Source of the DNA: Nelumbo lutea
Lineage: Eukaryota > Streptophyta > Magnoliopsida > Proteales > Nelumbonaceae
DNA: 64,000 nucleotides
Assembly (NCBI GenBank): GCA_022828595.1
Contig: JAKGHH010000003.1
Coordinates: 609,973 to 673,972 of the forward strand
Direction: 5' to 3'
Shown here: positions 25,878 through 36,207 of the stretch, piece after piece
Numbering within the stretch: position 1 is the stretch's first letter
Layout: every line of letters begins with the position of its first letter
The notes under the pieces: model-generated
Seen by the model: only the letters and a program-made list of their open reading frames with translations
Database searches by the model: none
What the model was told of the DNA's origin: nothing
Translations under genes and position numbers: made by a program

Positions 25878-25962
25878 AGCCTCTTCAGTTCAGGTCTCCA
25901 TAAACTTCCGCATGGATTATCTCGGTAGAACGAAAGTTTTCTTCTAGTCATCCTCAGAGACA
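25878..25962 (-). ncRNA. C/D box snoRNA, U59-like, copy C with damaged D' box
   Basis: Minus strand, same layout: stem TGTCTCT/AGAGGCT, box C AGGATGA (25954-25948), guide core AAAACTTTCGTTCT, and D box CTGA (25888-25885). The expected TTCTTCTGAG at D' reads TTCTACCGAG, so D' is CCGA and the guide base next to it is changed. This copy may no longer direct 18S methylation, though it could be made as a stable RNA. One base is also missing in AAACTTTCCGC (here AAACTTCCGC on the plus strand). Confidence 0.7.
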
Positions 25963-26333
25963 TGGGAAAAATCTTTGATGTTCAACCCAGCACTAATGAA
26001 AATCCCATAACGAAAAGAATGGAACTTGTTTGCTTTATAAAAAAGACAATCTCTAAACCCAAATAGTTTTTAACATATATTTTCAACACATTTATGACAA
26101 TGCCCTTGATTAATGAACATTTTACATTGAAGCAAACGCATGATTGGATATGAAAGAAACAATTTTTCATTGAATTGAAATACCATATCATAAAGTTAGG
26201 CTACAACAGGTTATTGGTGGACCACCGGGCTGAACACTGTAGTTTTGTTGGTTTATCAAAAAAACACATGATGGTAACAATTACCTCGCTATTGGAATGT
26301 ATGAACATTGACAAATAAGGAGGGGCAACCAGT

Positions 26334-27440
26334 GAATGCTCAAAGGGACTGAAGTTTGGACAGGCTCTGAACTTCAGGAACTTGATCTTGACTGTGGAAG
26401 GGACTCTAGAATAATGACAAGCAGGGTCTACAAGGGGATCGAGGAACAATCAAGGGAGTTGGTTATCACATTTATAGGAGTCCAGAGATCAGAAAACAAC
26501 GTAGTTGACTAAATGGCTAAAGTAGGGATCTAGAGGGAACAGTTGTATTAAGGAACCAGATCAGGTAGCTATGGTTGATCAAACATTTAAGGGCTAAGCA
26601 TTATGATGTACATAACATTCTTTTTCAAATACTAATAAAGTTTCAATTGCGAACAATAAGAAAAAGGAAAAGGTGAGACCACTCATGAAGGAGTAAACAA
26701 AAGGAAACTTAACATACTAGAATATGCAAATCTAAATTCTGGAAGATATAAAACATTTCAAAAGCCTATTAGGCTATTAGCTCTACTGATTAGAATATGG
26801 TAGTTATTAGCATAAAGGTTGTAGTCTTGTACATGCATGTCTGTATAATTGGTTACTAAAAGGGAAAAAAAGAAACCAAAGATTCACAAAATCCGATTAA
26901 CAATACGGAATACCGGCGGAAGTAGCTGTCACAAACACCCGTATAGCCGTTATTAATCCTTTCTTCGGCCGCTACAAACTACGAATGGACCCATCTTTTT
27001 GAGCCAGAGAACATCAGGTCTCTGGCTAAACGTCGAGAAAATAACCGAAAAGGCTGCGTACTACTACTACTACCTACAAAAGCTACAATGAAACAAGAGA
27101 TACAGAGTGAGAGAGACAGAGAGTAACCAGATAAGCAGCGAACAAAGAGGGCAATCGGCTTGCGTGCTCCTCGTCGAATCAAGAAGTTTCCAGCGACACA
27201 TGGAGGAGAAAGAGAGAAATGGCGGTTGAATTGGACAAGGCGAGGGGTACTCGAGGAAACAATCTTGGATCTCTCGGGAGCTAAATCGGATCCAACAGAA
27301 CATCGAGAAGACCGAAAGACCAATGATAACGCCGACGAAGACATATTCGGCTCTAAGGCTCTAGGAAAGATTGCTCCCGATAATCTCATACAAAATGGTC
27401 GAGAAGAAATAAAATATAGGGTAAAATACTTCACTTGAAA
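26334..27440. repeat. Composite duplicate of two glutaredoxin-region segments
   Basis: The left part (to about 26846) matches 10852-11378 and the right part (from about 26846) matches 15797-16400, in the same orientation. The 4.4 kb that separates the parents, including glutaredoxin exon 2 and a LINE fragment, is absent. Edges are AATGCT on the left and AAAATACTT on the right. It lies between the promoter-like block at 27.6 kb and snoRNA copy C, so it may have entered that unit's intron. Confidence 0.88.
27128..27344 (-). pseudogene. Duplicated exon 1 of the glutaredoxin gene
   Basis: Encodes the transit-peptide-like exon 1 almost identically to 16300-16084 ([18 protein letters not shown] at the start, VRCLS at the end) and keeps the GTTACT donor context. 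No exon 2 follows within the copied block, since it was deleted. The open frame extends upstream to 27458. It is a gene fragment; if spliced to something downstream it could in principle donate a plastid-targeting exon. Confidence 0.85.
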
Positions 27441-27554
27441 AAATAAGAACATATGCAATCGAATAAAAACGCCATCGCGGCTACCAATTTAAAACACTTG
27501 ACTTGAAGAAACCATAGTAATGGGAATGAAACAGAGACACAACATGGTTATACC

Positions 27555-27895
27555 TCACAGTTTGACGATCAAACACCCGCCGCTTGGAAAAAAGGGCTGT
27601 CCAACGGCTCTGAGATGGGAGCACTATATATAGTTGTAGAATTAGATAGCGATGAACCTTCCAAACCCTAACCCTAGCAGGGCTCCCCCCACCAAATTGA
27701 AGATGGAGTACATGGATGAGTGCCACTTGTCTCGTCACACACTAGACTATTCCCACGTGCGACTCTGTAGGGCTTATCTGGCTGACTGGCTGTGGGTTGT
27801 GGCTGGTGTTGGGTGCAGATTAACCGGATCCTGATCTAATTTTGATCCGAAACCGATCCGGTTGTGTGAGATTTGGTTATACTTGGCCCATTATT
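27555..27895 (-). promoter_or_regulatory. Ribosomal-protein/snoRNA-type promoter and possible exon 1 (minus strand)
   Basis: Read on the minus strand: TGGGCC (site II-like, within 27883-27890), then TAGGGTTAGGGTTT (telo-box AAACCCTAACCC on the plus strand, 27660-27675), then TATATATAG (about 27627-27635), then a possible first exon ending CTGTGAG before a GTATAACC donor near 27553. Telo-box plus site II is a known combination in plant ribosomal-protein and snoRNA gene promoters. It is oriented toward the snoRNAs and the RPL10 body. That the block drives them is inference. Confidence 0.55.
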
Positions 27896-27978
27896 GAAAT
27901 GGATTGGATCAGGAAATATGATCCGTTTGCTTTCGGATTGAATTCAAAACACACCATAGGCCGGGCTCGGGCTTGGCA

Positions 27979-28686
27979 GATGCTGCTCCGATGTTGGTGG
28001 TGGCTTAGCTTACGGATGTGGAGAATCTGCACACAAAGAATCAAAGAACCCAGGGGTGTTTATCTATTGAGGTCGTTTTGATGCTTAAGTCAGTATCTGC
28101 GAGCTGAGAATAATTAGAGAGCAAGAGAGCTAATAAGTAGTAAAATGTGTGTACCTTGGGCTCCGGGAAGGTGACCTTTATATAATGGAGTTCTCGCGGG
28201 ATTTACGGAGTAGTTCTGAGATCTTTGCCATGATAGAATTTGTTTCTGATCTGGAGATAACGTTATCAGTAGATAAGGCTAATCATTTCTGCCCGGATCG
28301 GAATGGAAGATAATGCTTAGTTGTTGCGAGACGTGATCATGCAGAATTCGGGAACCATTAGAGACTTTCGGGGTTATATTGAGGGCAGATCGGTATACCC
28401 GAGCTAGTTTCTACCTTAAACTGATGTTCTCGACCTAAGTGTCGTACACCTCGAACTGGATTATGCATTGAAGCCACGTCCTAGTACCAAGGTGCCCTAG
28501 GCTCGGGATGGGTACCGAAGTGCCTTTAGCTCGGGATGAGTACTGAATTGCATTTAGCTCGAAGAATCCCTAGCTCGGGGTAGTGGAGCATTACTTTGTA
28601 ACGAGCTAGCTATGTCGAGTTGTCACATGTCAAGTCACATCCATGTGTCCCCATATTATGAGATCGGGCCAAATCACCCTCCATCA
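27979..28686 (-). repeat. 3' LTR of the Tat element
   Basis: Matches the right LTR along most of its length (CTTTATATAATGGAGT, GACTTTCGGGGTTATATTGA, GGGCCAAATCA). It ends CCATCA on the plus strand before the polypurine tract at 28687-28702. About 20 bp found near the start of the other LTR are missing here. A 28-bp-like repeat with TAGCTCGGGATG(A/G)GTAC occurs at 28495-28600. Confidence 0.85.
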
Positions 28687-28948
28687 ATTGCCCCCCACTC
28701 CCCGAGCCAGGAGTCCTGACTTGGTGTGGGGAGTTCACAACATGACGGGTGGACCAGTTCGTTGTTCGGCTCAATCAAGGATAACCCGGGTTGCATACGG
28801 TTTACGCGCGGACATCACATGATCTATAAACTCCACAGACGCCAAAAAATGCGCTAAATTGATTTCAACATCGGGGGTCGTGCAGCCGGTTTTCTTGAGA
28901 TCCATTAGATCACCTTGATCTTCACCATTGATTCTCGGATATAGCGGC

Positions 28949-28956
28949 TATAAATA
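28949..28956 (+). promoter_or_regulatory. TATA box for the antisense ORF of the Tat element
   Basis: TATAAATA in GGCTATAAATAGGGGGG, on the plus strand, about 180 bp before the ATG of the antisense ORF. The second Tat remnant has the equivalent CATAAATAGG at 45223-45232 at the same relative place, so the motif is conserved between two diverged elements. Confidence 0.55.
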
Positions 28957-29130
28957 GGGGGGACCCAAAACGTTTTTCTTCGCCATAAGTTCATTAGTCT
29001 TCGCTCAAAGGTCGTGCTTATACTCTTTAGCTCGGGCTTCCCAGTTCGCCAATTTCTCAGTTCAGTCGTTTTCCTGGGTGAGTCTCCCCTAACCTTTTCT
29101 TCTTTCTTCAATTTAGTTTAGTTCATAGTT

Positions 29131-29388
29131 ATGTCACATTTTAGTTTTGATAATCTTTTAGATGAGCCCGAGGAAGGTACCTCGGCTCAGGTCGATCCTC
29201 CCGAGGTGGAGTCATCCTGGGAGGCGCGAGTGGCCACGGATAAAGACTACCTTGCCAAAGATAAGCCCGTACAAAATGATTCCAGCTCCGCTACCTTGTT
29301 GATTTCACAAGTCGTCCACATGGAGGATCCAAGGCTCCTCGTCCCAGGTCGGACCCATTCCAACCGAAAGTGGTGCCACACTGGTTGA
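29131..29388 (+). pseudogene. Start of the antisense extra ORF of the Tat element
   Basis: Plus-strand frame beginning MSHFSFDNLLDEPEEGTSA, opposite to gag-pol and adjacent to the 3' LTR. A GGGTGAGT donor-like site lies upstream near 29076. The frame ends after 85 codons and runs into the antisense of the RNase H scrap, so most of it was lost with the integrase. Its position and acidic start match the longer version at 45371. Tat elements are known to carry such extra ORFs between pol and the 3' LTR. Confidence 0.55.
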
Positions 29389-29390
29389 AG

Positions 29391-30860
29391 CTTCTCCGTG
29401 CTCGAGCTCGATCAACTCAGGGATTGCAGCGCTGAAGGTACATTCCACGACAAAGTCGGCTAAGGCTTGTGCCATTGATGGCAGTTCAGGGCCCGTACTG
29501 GATGTCTTACTCGCTTAGCTCGATGGCCCAATTTGTCATTCTATCGGAAATCTCGGGCTTGAGCAAGACTTGCTTCAAAGGTTTGTTGGTGAGGACGACG
29601 ATGGTATGAGCTTGGAAGTATGGCCGAACTTCCGAGCTGCAATGACTAGCGCGCTAACTTTTCGATCTCTGGATACCTCGTTTCTGCGTCCTACAAAACT
29701 TTGCTAACATAGTAGATGGTTCGTTGAACCCGATCTACTTCTTTTATTAGTACCGAGCTGACTATCTCGTCACTCGCAGAGAGGTACAACTTCAAAATAT
29801 CTCCCTCCTCGAGTCGGGTTAAAACCGGGATGCTAGCGATGTACCTTTTGAGCTCGTCGAAAGTGAGCTGGCACTCGTTGGTCCATTCGAAGCCTTTGCT
29901 CCTTTTGATTGCCTTGAAGAAAGGCAGGCAATGATATGTCGATTTAGACATGAAACGGCTCAAAGCAACTATCCGACCGTCCAACCTCTGAACCTCTTTC
30001 AATTTACGGGGCAGTCTCATGTCTAGGATTACCTTAATTTTTTGGGGGTTGGCCTCAATACCGCGTCGGTTAACGATATAACCCAGGAACTTACCCGAAG
30101 TGACACCGAAGACGCATTTATTGGGATTCAATTTCATATTGTATTTGCGCATATTTTGAAAAGCACAATATAAGTCTTTTATTAAATCATTTGAAAATTC
30201 AGTTTTGATGACCATGTCGTCTATATAACACTCTACTTTTTTGCCGATCAACGGCACAAACAATCGGTTTACAAGTCTTTGAAAAGTTGTCCCGGCATTT
30301 TTCAGTCCGAAGGGCATGACCTTGTAACAGTACAGGCCAAGCTCGGTTATAAATGTCATTTTTTCCTCATCGACGGGGTCTACCAAGGGAGTGTTTGCGG
30401 TCTTGATGTCGTTCTCCTGAAGCTGCAGCTTGTCGAATGCATCTTTGAAGAGAATGTCCACCAAGCTGCCGGAGTAGATTAGAACGCGCTTCACCTCGAA
30501 GTCACTAATTCTCATCTTTATGATGAGCATGTCATCATGGGGGTATTGAACTCCATGCATGTCATCTTCGGTGAAGAGAATGGGTTTTTCTAACCTTGGC
30601 TGCTTCAGAGGATTCTGTTCTTCTCTATCGATCTCACGAGCTGATGTCTCCACCGCGAATGAGGTGCATTCCGCAACAATCGATCCACTGGTGATCATAT
30701 GTATTACTCCTCGAACTGGCCTCTCTTCGGGCAGCTGTCTCTACGGCTACTCGTTCTATCTATTGCTAGGTTCGGGAACATCTCTATTTTGCTCCCCCTT
30801 CCGACCTGTTTGATTTTTATTATCATTTAGAACAAAATTTTTCAGATATCCGCGACGGAT
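29391..30860 (-). pseudogene. Gypsy protease-reverse transcriptase (internal deletion) and RNase H scrap
   Basis: The 335-codon open frame at 30698-29691 carries a protease segment (RVLIYSGS, residues 71-78, where the catalytic D of DSG is Y). It is then fused at about residue 105 directly to the middle of reverse transcriptase (EEKMTFIT, MPFGLKNAGTTFQRL, catalytic YIDD at 158-161, LGYIV). The stretch normally between them, including the first reverse-transcriptase motifs, is deleted in frame. Past a break at 29691, YFQAHTIVVLTN and WAIEL mark an RNase H remnant down to about 29391. No integrase is present. It cannot encode a working polyprotein. Confidence 0.88.
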
Positions 30861-32515
30861 GAGTTCTTCTATCTCGTCGCGAAGGTTTTTACAATTCTCG
30901 GTGCTATGACCGTGATCTCTGTGAAAGTGGTAGTATACATTTCTGTTCCTCGTGTTTGGATCTCCTCTCATCCGAGGTGACCACTTCACGTAAGAAGCGT
31001 CCTTGTTGGCCAAGAGGATTTCTACTCGCTTCGCGTTCAAGGGAGTGTAATTTCTTTCAACTTGAGGAGCTCAGAAAGGCTGATGCGGTTTTCCTCCTCA
31101 AACTGGCTCATCTTTCTTTCTCTTGTTGTCCCCATTAGTTGAGGTCTCTCATTCTCTTTTCCTCTTCTCTGGTGGATTCTTGCTCTTCTGGTTCATCTCT
31201 TCCTCAGTTCCGATGAACTGATCAGCGAGCTTGAGAAACTCTGTGACATCTTTTGGTTTGTTAGTGACCACGTGCCACTTGAATTCTTTATGGGTGATTC
31301 CTCTTTTTAAAGTTGTAAGTCTCACAGCGGGTTCTAGATTGGGAATCTACAAGCACGCATCATTGAAACGCTTGATGTAATTCTAGATGGATTCTCCCTC
31401 TCTTTGGACTATTCCAAGTAGGATTTCCTGGGACCTTGGGTACCTCTTACTAGTAATGAAGTGCGAGGTGAAAATCTGTATGAACTGCGCCCAACTCTTG
31501 ATTATCCTGGGTGCAAGGTTTCTATACCATGTGCAAGATACCCCCTTAAAAGTTGTGGAGAAAGCAACGCACATGCAGGATTCATCTGCTCCGGCCAGGT
31601 GCATTTGAGATTGAAATGAATCTACATGGTCGTTTGAATTGAATGACCCATCATACTTGTCTAAGGGAGGTACCTTGAAATCCTTTGGCATCGAGATGGC
31701 CAAGAGTTCAGGAGATAGAGGAGAAGGCACAGACAGGAGCGGAGTGGTCTTCACGGTCCCCGAGCTCGCCTCTTCTTTTCCATTAGGCAGTTCGGGGGAG
31801 GTTTGAACTATTGCTCGGCGAGCTCTGCAGTGTCGCCTTTGCTGCCTCTTTACCAGTTGTATGTTAGTGCTACTTGCCTCAGTATTATCAGGTACCGTTC
31901 TCACTGGCAACTGTTCGGATTGCTGACGACGACTGCTGTGGACTAAAGGGCCTTGTCGGGAATCTGCGGTCAGAGCCCCAAACCAGTTCTTCGCGAGTGG
32001 GACTTCGAATTGCGAAGGCCAAGGTGAAGCAGGCCTGGTGGGTCGGGTGTCTCCTGACCTTTCTACTTGCTGCGAGGTGGGAGGAGTAATCTGTCTCTCC
32101 CTCCTACCATGGGACGAGGATTGACTCCCTAGAAGATTCCGGATTTGGGATGTCTCTCCCTGGCGAGGAGGGCGTTCGCTATGACGGTGAGGCTTGGTTT
32201 GTTGCGTAGCCGGATGCCGAGGTGGAACAGGATGCCGAGTTTGTTGATTCTGCGGTAGTGGAGGAAACTGTTGTTCGCACTGCTGCTGATAGACAAGGTG
32301 GAGGACTTGCTGTTGGTACAATTGGAATTGTTGGACCTACTCATTTGGGCCTGCATGGCCCCCATGCAGTGCAGTAGGTCGTTGAGTTGATTCTGTCCGA
32401 CTAACGGGGGAATGACAAAGGGCTCTGCGAAGGTCGTACCTATGCAATGACTTGAGGCATGTTCAGTGTGGGGACCCCGTCTACAGAGAGGGGTACGGTG
32501 AATTGTCCAATGCAC
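30756..32515 (-). pseudogene. Gypsy gag remnant
   Basis: Minus-strand gag. A glutamine-rich N-terminal part (32321 on) is followed by the capsid-like core (PPLDKYDGS...DHVDSFQSQM...WYRNLAP) to 31383, where a stop interrupts before NYIKRFNDACL. The core continues in frame with LKRGITHKEFKWHV and ADQFIGTEEEM, with further breaks. A zinc knuckle follows near 30910 (HFHRDHGHSTENC), in which the first cysteine is replaced by tyrosine. Several stops make it non-functional. Confidence 0.85.
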
Positions 32516-32655
32516 ACGGTTGGGACCTGGAGTTGGCCCCTAGAGATGTTCATGTCAGCATTGTGTTCGACATTACTGGAAGATGCCATGGAAACTGGAT
32601 TTGAAATGCTTTGTAGAAAAGGGCTTTTTGAAGCGATCCCACAGACGGCGCCAAT

Positions 32656-33382
32656 TGATGTCGCGCAATCTGGTTGTTCCTAGCTGGTGGTGGCTTAGCT
32701 TCCAGTAGGCAACGGACGTGGAGAATCTGCACAAAAAGAACTAGAGAACCCGAGGGTGCTTACCCGGCGAGGTCGCTCCAATGGTTAAGTCAGTATGTGT
32801 GAGCTAAGTATAATTAGAGAGCAAGAGAGCTAGTAAGCAGTAAAATGCGTGTACCTTGGGCCCCGGGAAGGAGGCCTTTATATAATGGAGTCATTGCGGG
32901 CTTTACGGAGTAGTTCCGAGATCTTTGTCATGATAGAATTTGTTTCTGCGTTATTTGGAGATAACATTATTAGTAGATAAGGCTAATCACTTCCGCCCGG
33001 GTCGGAAGGGAAGATAATGCTTAGTTGTTAATAGACGTGATCCCGTAGAATTCGGGAACCGCTAGAGACTTTCGGGGTTATATTGAGGGCGGATCGGTAT
33101 ACTCGAGCTAGTTTCTACCTCGAACTGATGTTCTCGAGCTAAGTGTCGTACACCCCCGAACTGGATTATGTACTGAAGCCGCGACCTGGTACCGAGGTGC
33201 CCTTAGCTCGGAATGGGTACTAAAGTGCCTTCAGCTCGGGATGAATACCAAAGTCCTTTAGCTCGAAGAATCCCTAAGTCGGGGTAGTAGAGCATTACTT
33301 TGTAGCGAGCTGACTATGCCAAGTTATCACCTGTTGAGTCACGTCCACATATCTCCTTATTATGAGGTCGGGCCAAATCACC
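32656..33382 (-). repeat. 5' LTR of the Tat element, outer end truncated
   Basis: Starts TGATGTCGCGCAATCTGG on the plus strand, next to the primer-binding region at 32638-32655. It ends ...GGGCCAAATCACC, where the expected CTCCATCA is missing and a MITE-like sequence begins. It aligns with the left LTR throughout; many substitutions separate the pair, so the insertion is old. Confidence 0.85.
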
Positions 33383-33383
33383 A

Positions 33384-33951
33384 GGGTGTGTCAAGTTAAT
33401 CCCCTAATTTCAAAACGTGTAAACTTTCAAATTGTGTTTAATACACCTCTATCATTAATTGTTCGTCAATCAACACTGCCATGTGACATTAGGTGTGCAT
33501 TACATAATTTCAAATGTTAAGATTGCCCTTTATGGTATTTTTTTCACCATTTTACCCATTTCGTCTTGTTTACATTTGTTACAGGACCAAGCAGGTTGGG
33601 TTTACATTAGGTCTTGCTAATCACTCACAAGCTTTTAAGAAGTCATAACGTGGAGACTATGAAGAAATATGAAAACTTGGTAAATTCATAGAGAAATCGG
33701 GAGCAAAGGTTCACGTATTATCTTCATCGACAAAATAACTGACTGAATTCTTTGTCATAATCGTAGCATATGAAGTGCTATCATTTCAAACTATTCAATT
33801 TTTGAATTGTTTACAATAAAAATAAATAAATGACACATGATGGGTATTTTTCCTATCCATTAACAAACCTATGACACAATTTAAAATTTAAGACCTTTAG
33901 GGTACTGTGGAGACATGTTTTTGAAATTAGGAGACTCACTTTATACAATCC
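33384..33951. mobile_element. MITE-like element with 45-bp inverted ends
   Basis: AGGGTGTGTCAAGTTAATCC with CCTAATTTCAAAACGTG on the left is mirrored on the right by TTTTTGAAATTAGGAG...CAATCCCT. The interior is AT-rich. It abuts the broken end of the Gypsy LTR. The target duplication is not clear. Confidence 0.6.
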
Positions 33952-34077
33952 CTATAATATAGGGTACTGATTATTAATTTTCTCAAAAAAAAATTCTAAT
34001 AAAAAAAAGTGTTTTCCAAACGCCATCATTATCTACCCTCGTCGTATTCCCATCGATTCATCTTCTCTAGAACCTAT

Positions 34078-34565
34078 TAGACTTGTTCATGGGCTGGGTG
34101 GCCCGGCCCCCGGATGGGCTTGAATGTGGTTATAGGCCCATGGGCTTAAATTCGGGCCAAAAAGCTCACCCCACAATAAATTCAACCCAGGCTCGGGTTT
34201 TGTCAAAATAGCTCGGTTCGAGCCCAACCCGATCCAACCTAATATTAGACTTAAAGTGAGTAATGTGATTATGTCCATTTGAATAAATTTTTTGATTGAA
34301 GAATGTAAAACTGTGTTTTAAAATATAAAAGAAAGGGAAAAAAACCATCTTGTAGGCCCATTATTCATTTAAATAGGAAAAAAACTATCTGAATTTTTAA
34401 TTCTGATTTAAATAGGGAAAATTATTTATTTTTTAATTAGGTCAGGCTTCGAGCTCAGGCCCAAGTTATAGGCCTATTGGTTGGGTCGGGCTCGGGCTCG
34501 GGCCTAACATATTTCCCTTAATGACAAGTGAAAGCCCGACCCGGCCCGGCCCATGAACTGATCTA
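34078..34565. mobile_element. hAT-type MITE, 488 bp
   Basis: Begins TAGACTTGTTCATGGGCTGG and ends CCGGCCCATGAACTGATCTA. Flanks GAACCTAT (34070-34077) and GACCCTAC (34566-34573) match at 6 of 8. The ends resemble those of the 107-bp element at 8564, so they may be one family. The interior has GGGCTCGGGC runs and AT-rich filler. Confidence 0.75.
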
Positions 34566-35420
34566 GACCCTACCATCTAATACAATGGCTTTGTTCTTAT
34601 GCTTAACATCATTTCACAATTCAACCTCTCCAACCTTCAACAATGTGGGACATTGCAACTACAATTCTTCTAAGGTACCTCTCCTTATCTCCCTCCCCCA
34701 CCCCCTCCTCATCCTCCCTATCTCTGAGTTTTAATTCTCTAATTTTCTTATTCCCAATAAACCAATGACATTGATGGCATCTCAAATAGTAAGGGGTCTT
34801 GTCTATTTTTAATTATCTTTTTATTTTTCGTGGTTTCAATTCATACAACTTACTTGAATGACTCAAACATGAGATGCCTAACACTGGAATGAACATTATT
34901 ATAGTTATGATTATCATGCAATGTTTGTGCAAGAACGCTTCAAACCTTCAAAGTTATTTTTACTAGCAGGACCCATGCATGCGATGCATGGATTTATCAA
35001 GGGAAAGTGAAGTAACATAAACTAACGACTATTATGTATGGACTTTTTTAGACGTAATAAAGTGGAACGAGAAATATAACTTTCTTAAATAGGTGTGACC
35101 ATGGGCCATGTTAGGCTATGGGCCTATTATAAGGATTTATTAATGTAATTATTTTAAATTAATAAAAAAAATTAAAATAATAATTTTACCATAAAAAGAT
35201 TAATTTTATAAGATTTTATTTATGGAACTAATTTTATTTATAGAATTGGTAATTTAACTATACTCTCAAATAATAAAAATTATTATTACAATCATTATTA
35301 TTATTATTATAACAAATCTTAATTAGTTTTTATTATTTTAAATATTATTTAAATGGATCAAAATTATAACTTTTACAGTTTTATTAGTAATAATTATGCT
35401 GCATAATTAAATTAAGGGAA
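34566..35420. other. AT-rich DNA without recognised genes
   Basis: No coding exon or complete element supported. A CATGGGCCATG...GGGCCTA motif near 35100-35130 resembles one arm of the GGGCC-rich MITEs. Confidence 0.4.
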
Positions 35421-35422
35421 AA

Positions 35423-36047
35423 TTCCCGATTAATACCCTATATTTTGGGTCTAGTGCCATTTTGGTCCCTAAACTTTAAAATGTGACAATTTAGTACCTG
35501 AATTTTCAAAACATGACAATCAAATACCTAAATGTTAATCAGTTGTTAAGTGGCATTTGAAAAAGACACAAATGCTCTTCGAGTGTCATCTAATTTTCTT
35601 TAGCAACCATCCAAACAGTGACAAAAAATTAATAGTCTTAAATCCTATTCAAGAAAGTTGGAGTCACCAAAATGCCCACTCAAACTTGACCACAACTTTC
35701 TTGAATAGAAAAAGACAAAGATTTGATATTGTTAATTTTTTGTCAATGTTTAGATGATTGATAAAAAAAATTAGATGACACTTGATGGGCATTTATATCT
35801 TTTTCAAATGCCACTTAACGACTGGTTAACAACTAGTTAATAATAGGTACTAGATTGTCACATTTTAAAAGTTTGGGTACTCAATTATCGTATTTTAAAG
35901 TTTGGGGACCAAAGTGACACTAGGCCCAAAGTTCAGGGTATAGGCACTAGATTGTCACATTTTAAAAGTTTGGGTACTCAATTATCGTATTTTAAAGTTT
36001 GGGGACCAAAGTTACACTAGGCCCAAAGTTCAGGGTATTAATGGGGT
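35423..36047. mobile_element. Long-TIR foldback MITE, copy 1
   Basis: The left arm (CCCGATTAATACCC...TTTTGGTCCCTAAACTTTAAAA...AAGTGGCATTTGAAAAAGA) is mirrored by the right arm almost to the centre. The right arm contains a tandem duplication of about 75 bp (35860-35940 and 35943-36015). The central part also contains CAAGAAAGTTG / CAACTTTCTTGAA. A second copy at 48003-52631 is split by an LTR element. The superfamily is uncertain, MULE-like by arm length. Confidence 0.75.
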
Positions 36048-36207
36048 TTAACCACATAAATAAGTTACCTAATTAAATAGGTAACCTAAAGCACATGCTT
36101 GTTAATAATTTGTAGTTACAAATGTTGTATAACATATGGAGTCATATTGGCATCAAATTAATGGACCGTATGTAGCACAGGTCTAAACTAAAAACATGAC
36201 ATATATC

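Larger units (their letters stand above)
27979..33382 (-). mobile_element. Defective Tat-type Gypsy LTR retrotransposon
   Basis: A minus-strand element with two LTRs (about 708 and 727 bp), a primer-binding region and polypurine tract, gag, protease-reverse transcriptase and an RNase H scrap. The integrase is missing. Just inside the right (5') LTR the minus strand reads ATTGGCGCCGTCTGTGGGA, a common Gypsy primer-binding context. Just inside the left (3') LTR it reads GAGTGGGGGGCAAT, a polypurine tract. The outer end of the right LTR is lost, and no target duplication is seen. Placement in the Tat lineage rests on domain style and on the extra antisense ORF next to the 3' LTR. Confidence 0.88.

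Noticed and set aside
27652..27834. Plus-strand 60-codon frame starting in the telo-box (MNLPNPNPSRAPPTKLK)
   Set aside because: No homology recognised and it sits on promoter motifs; the opposite strand gives a more coherent picture.
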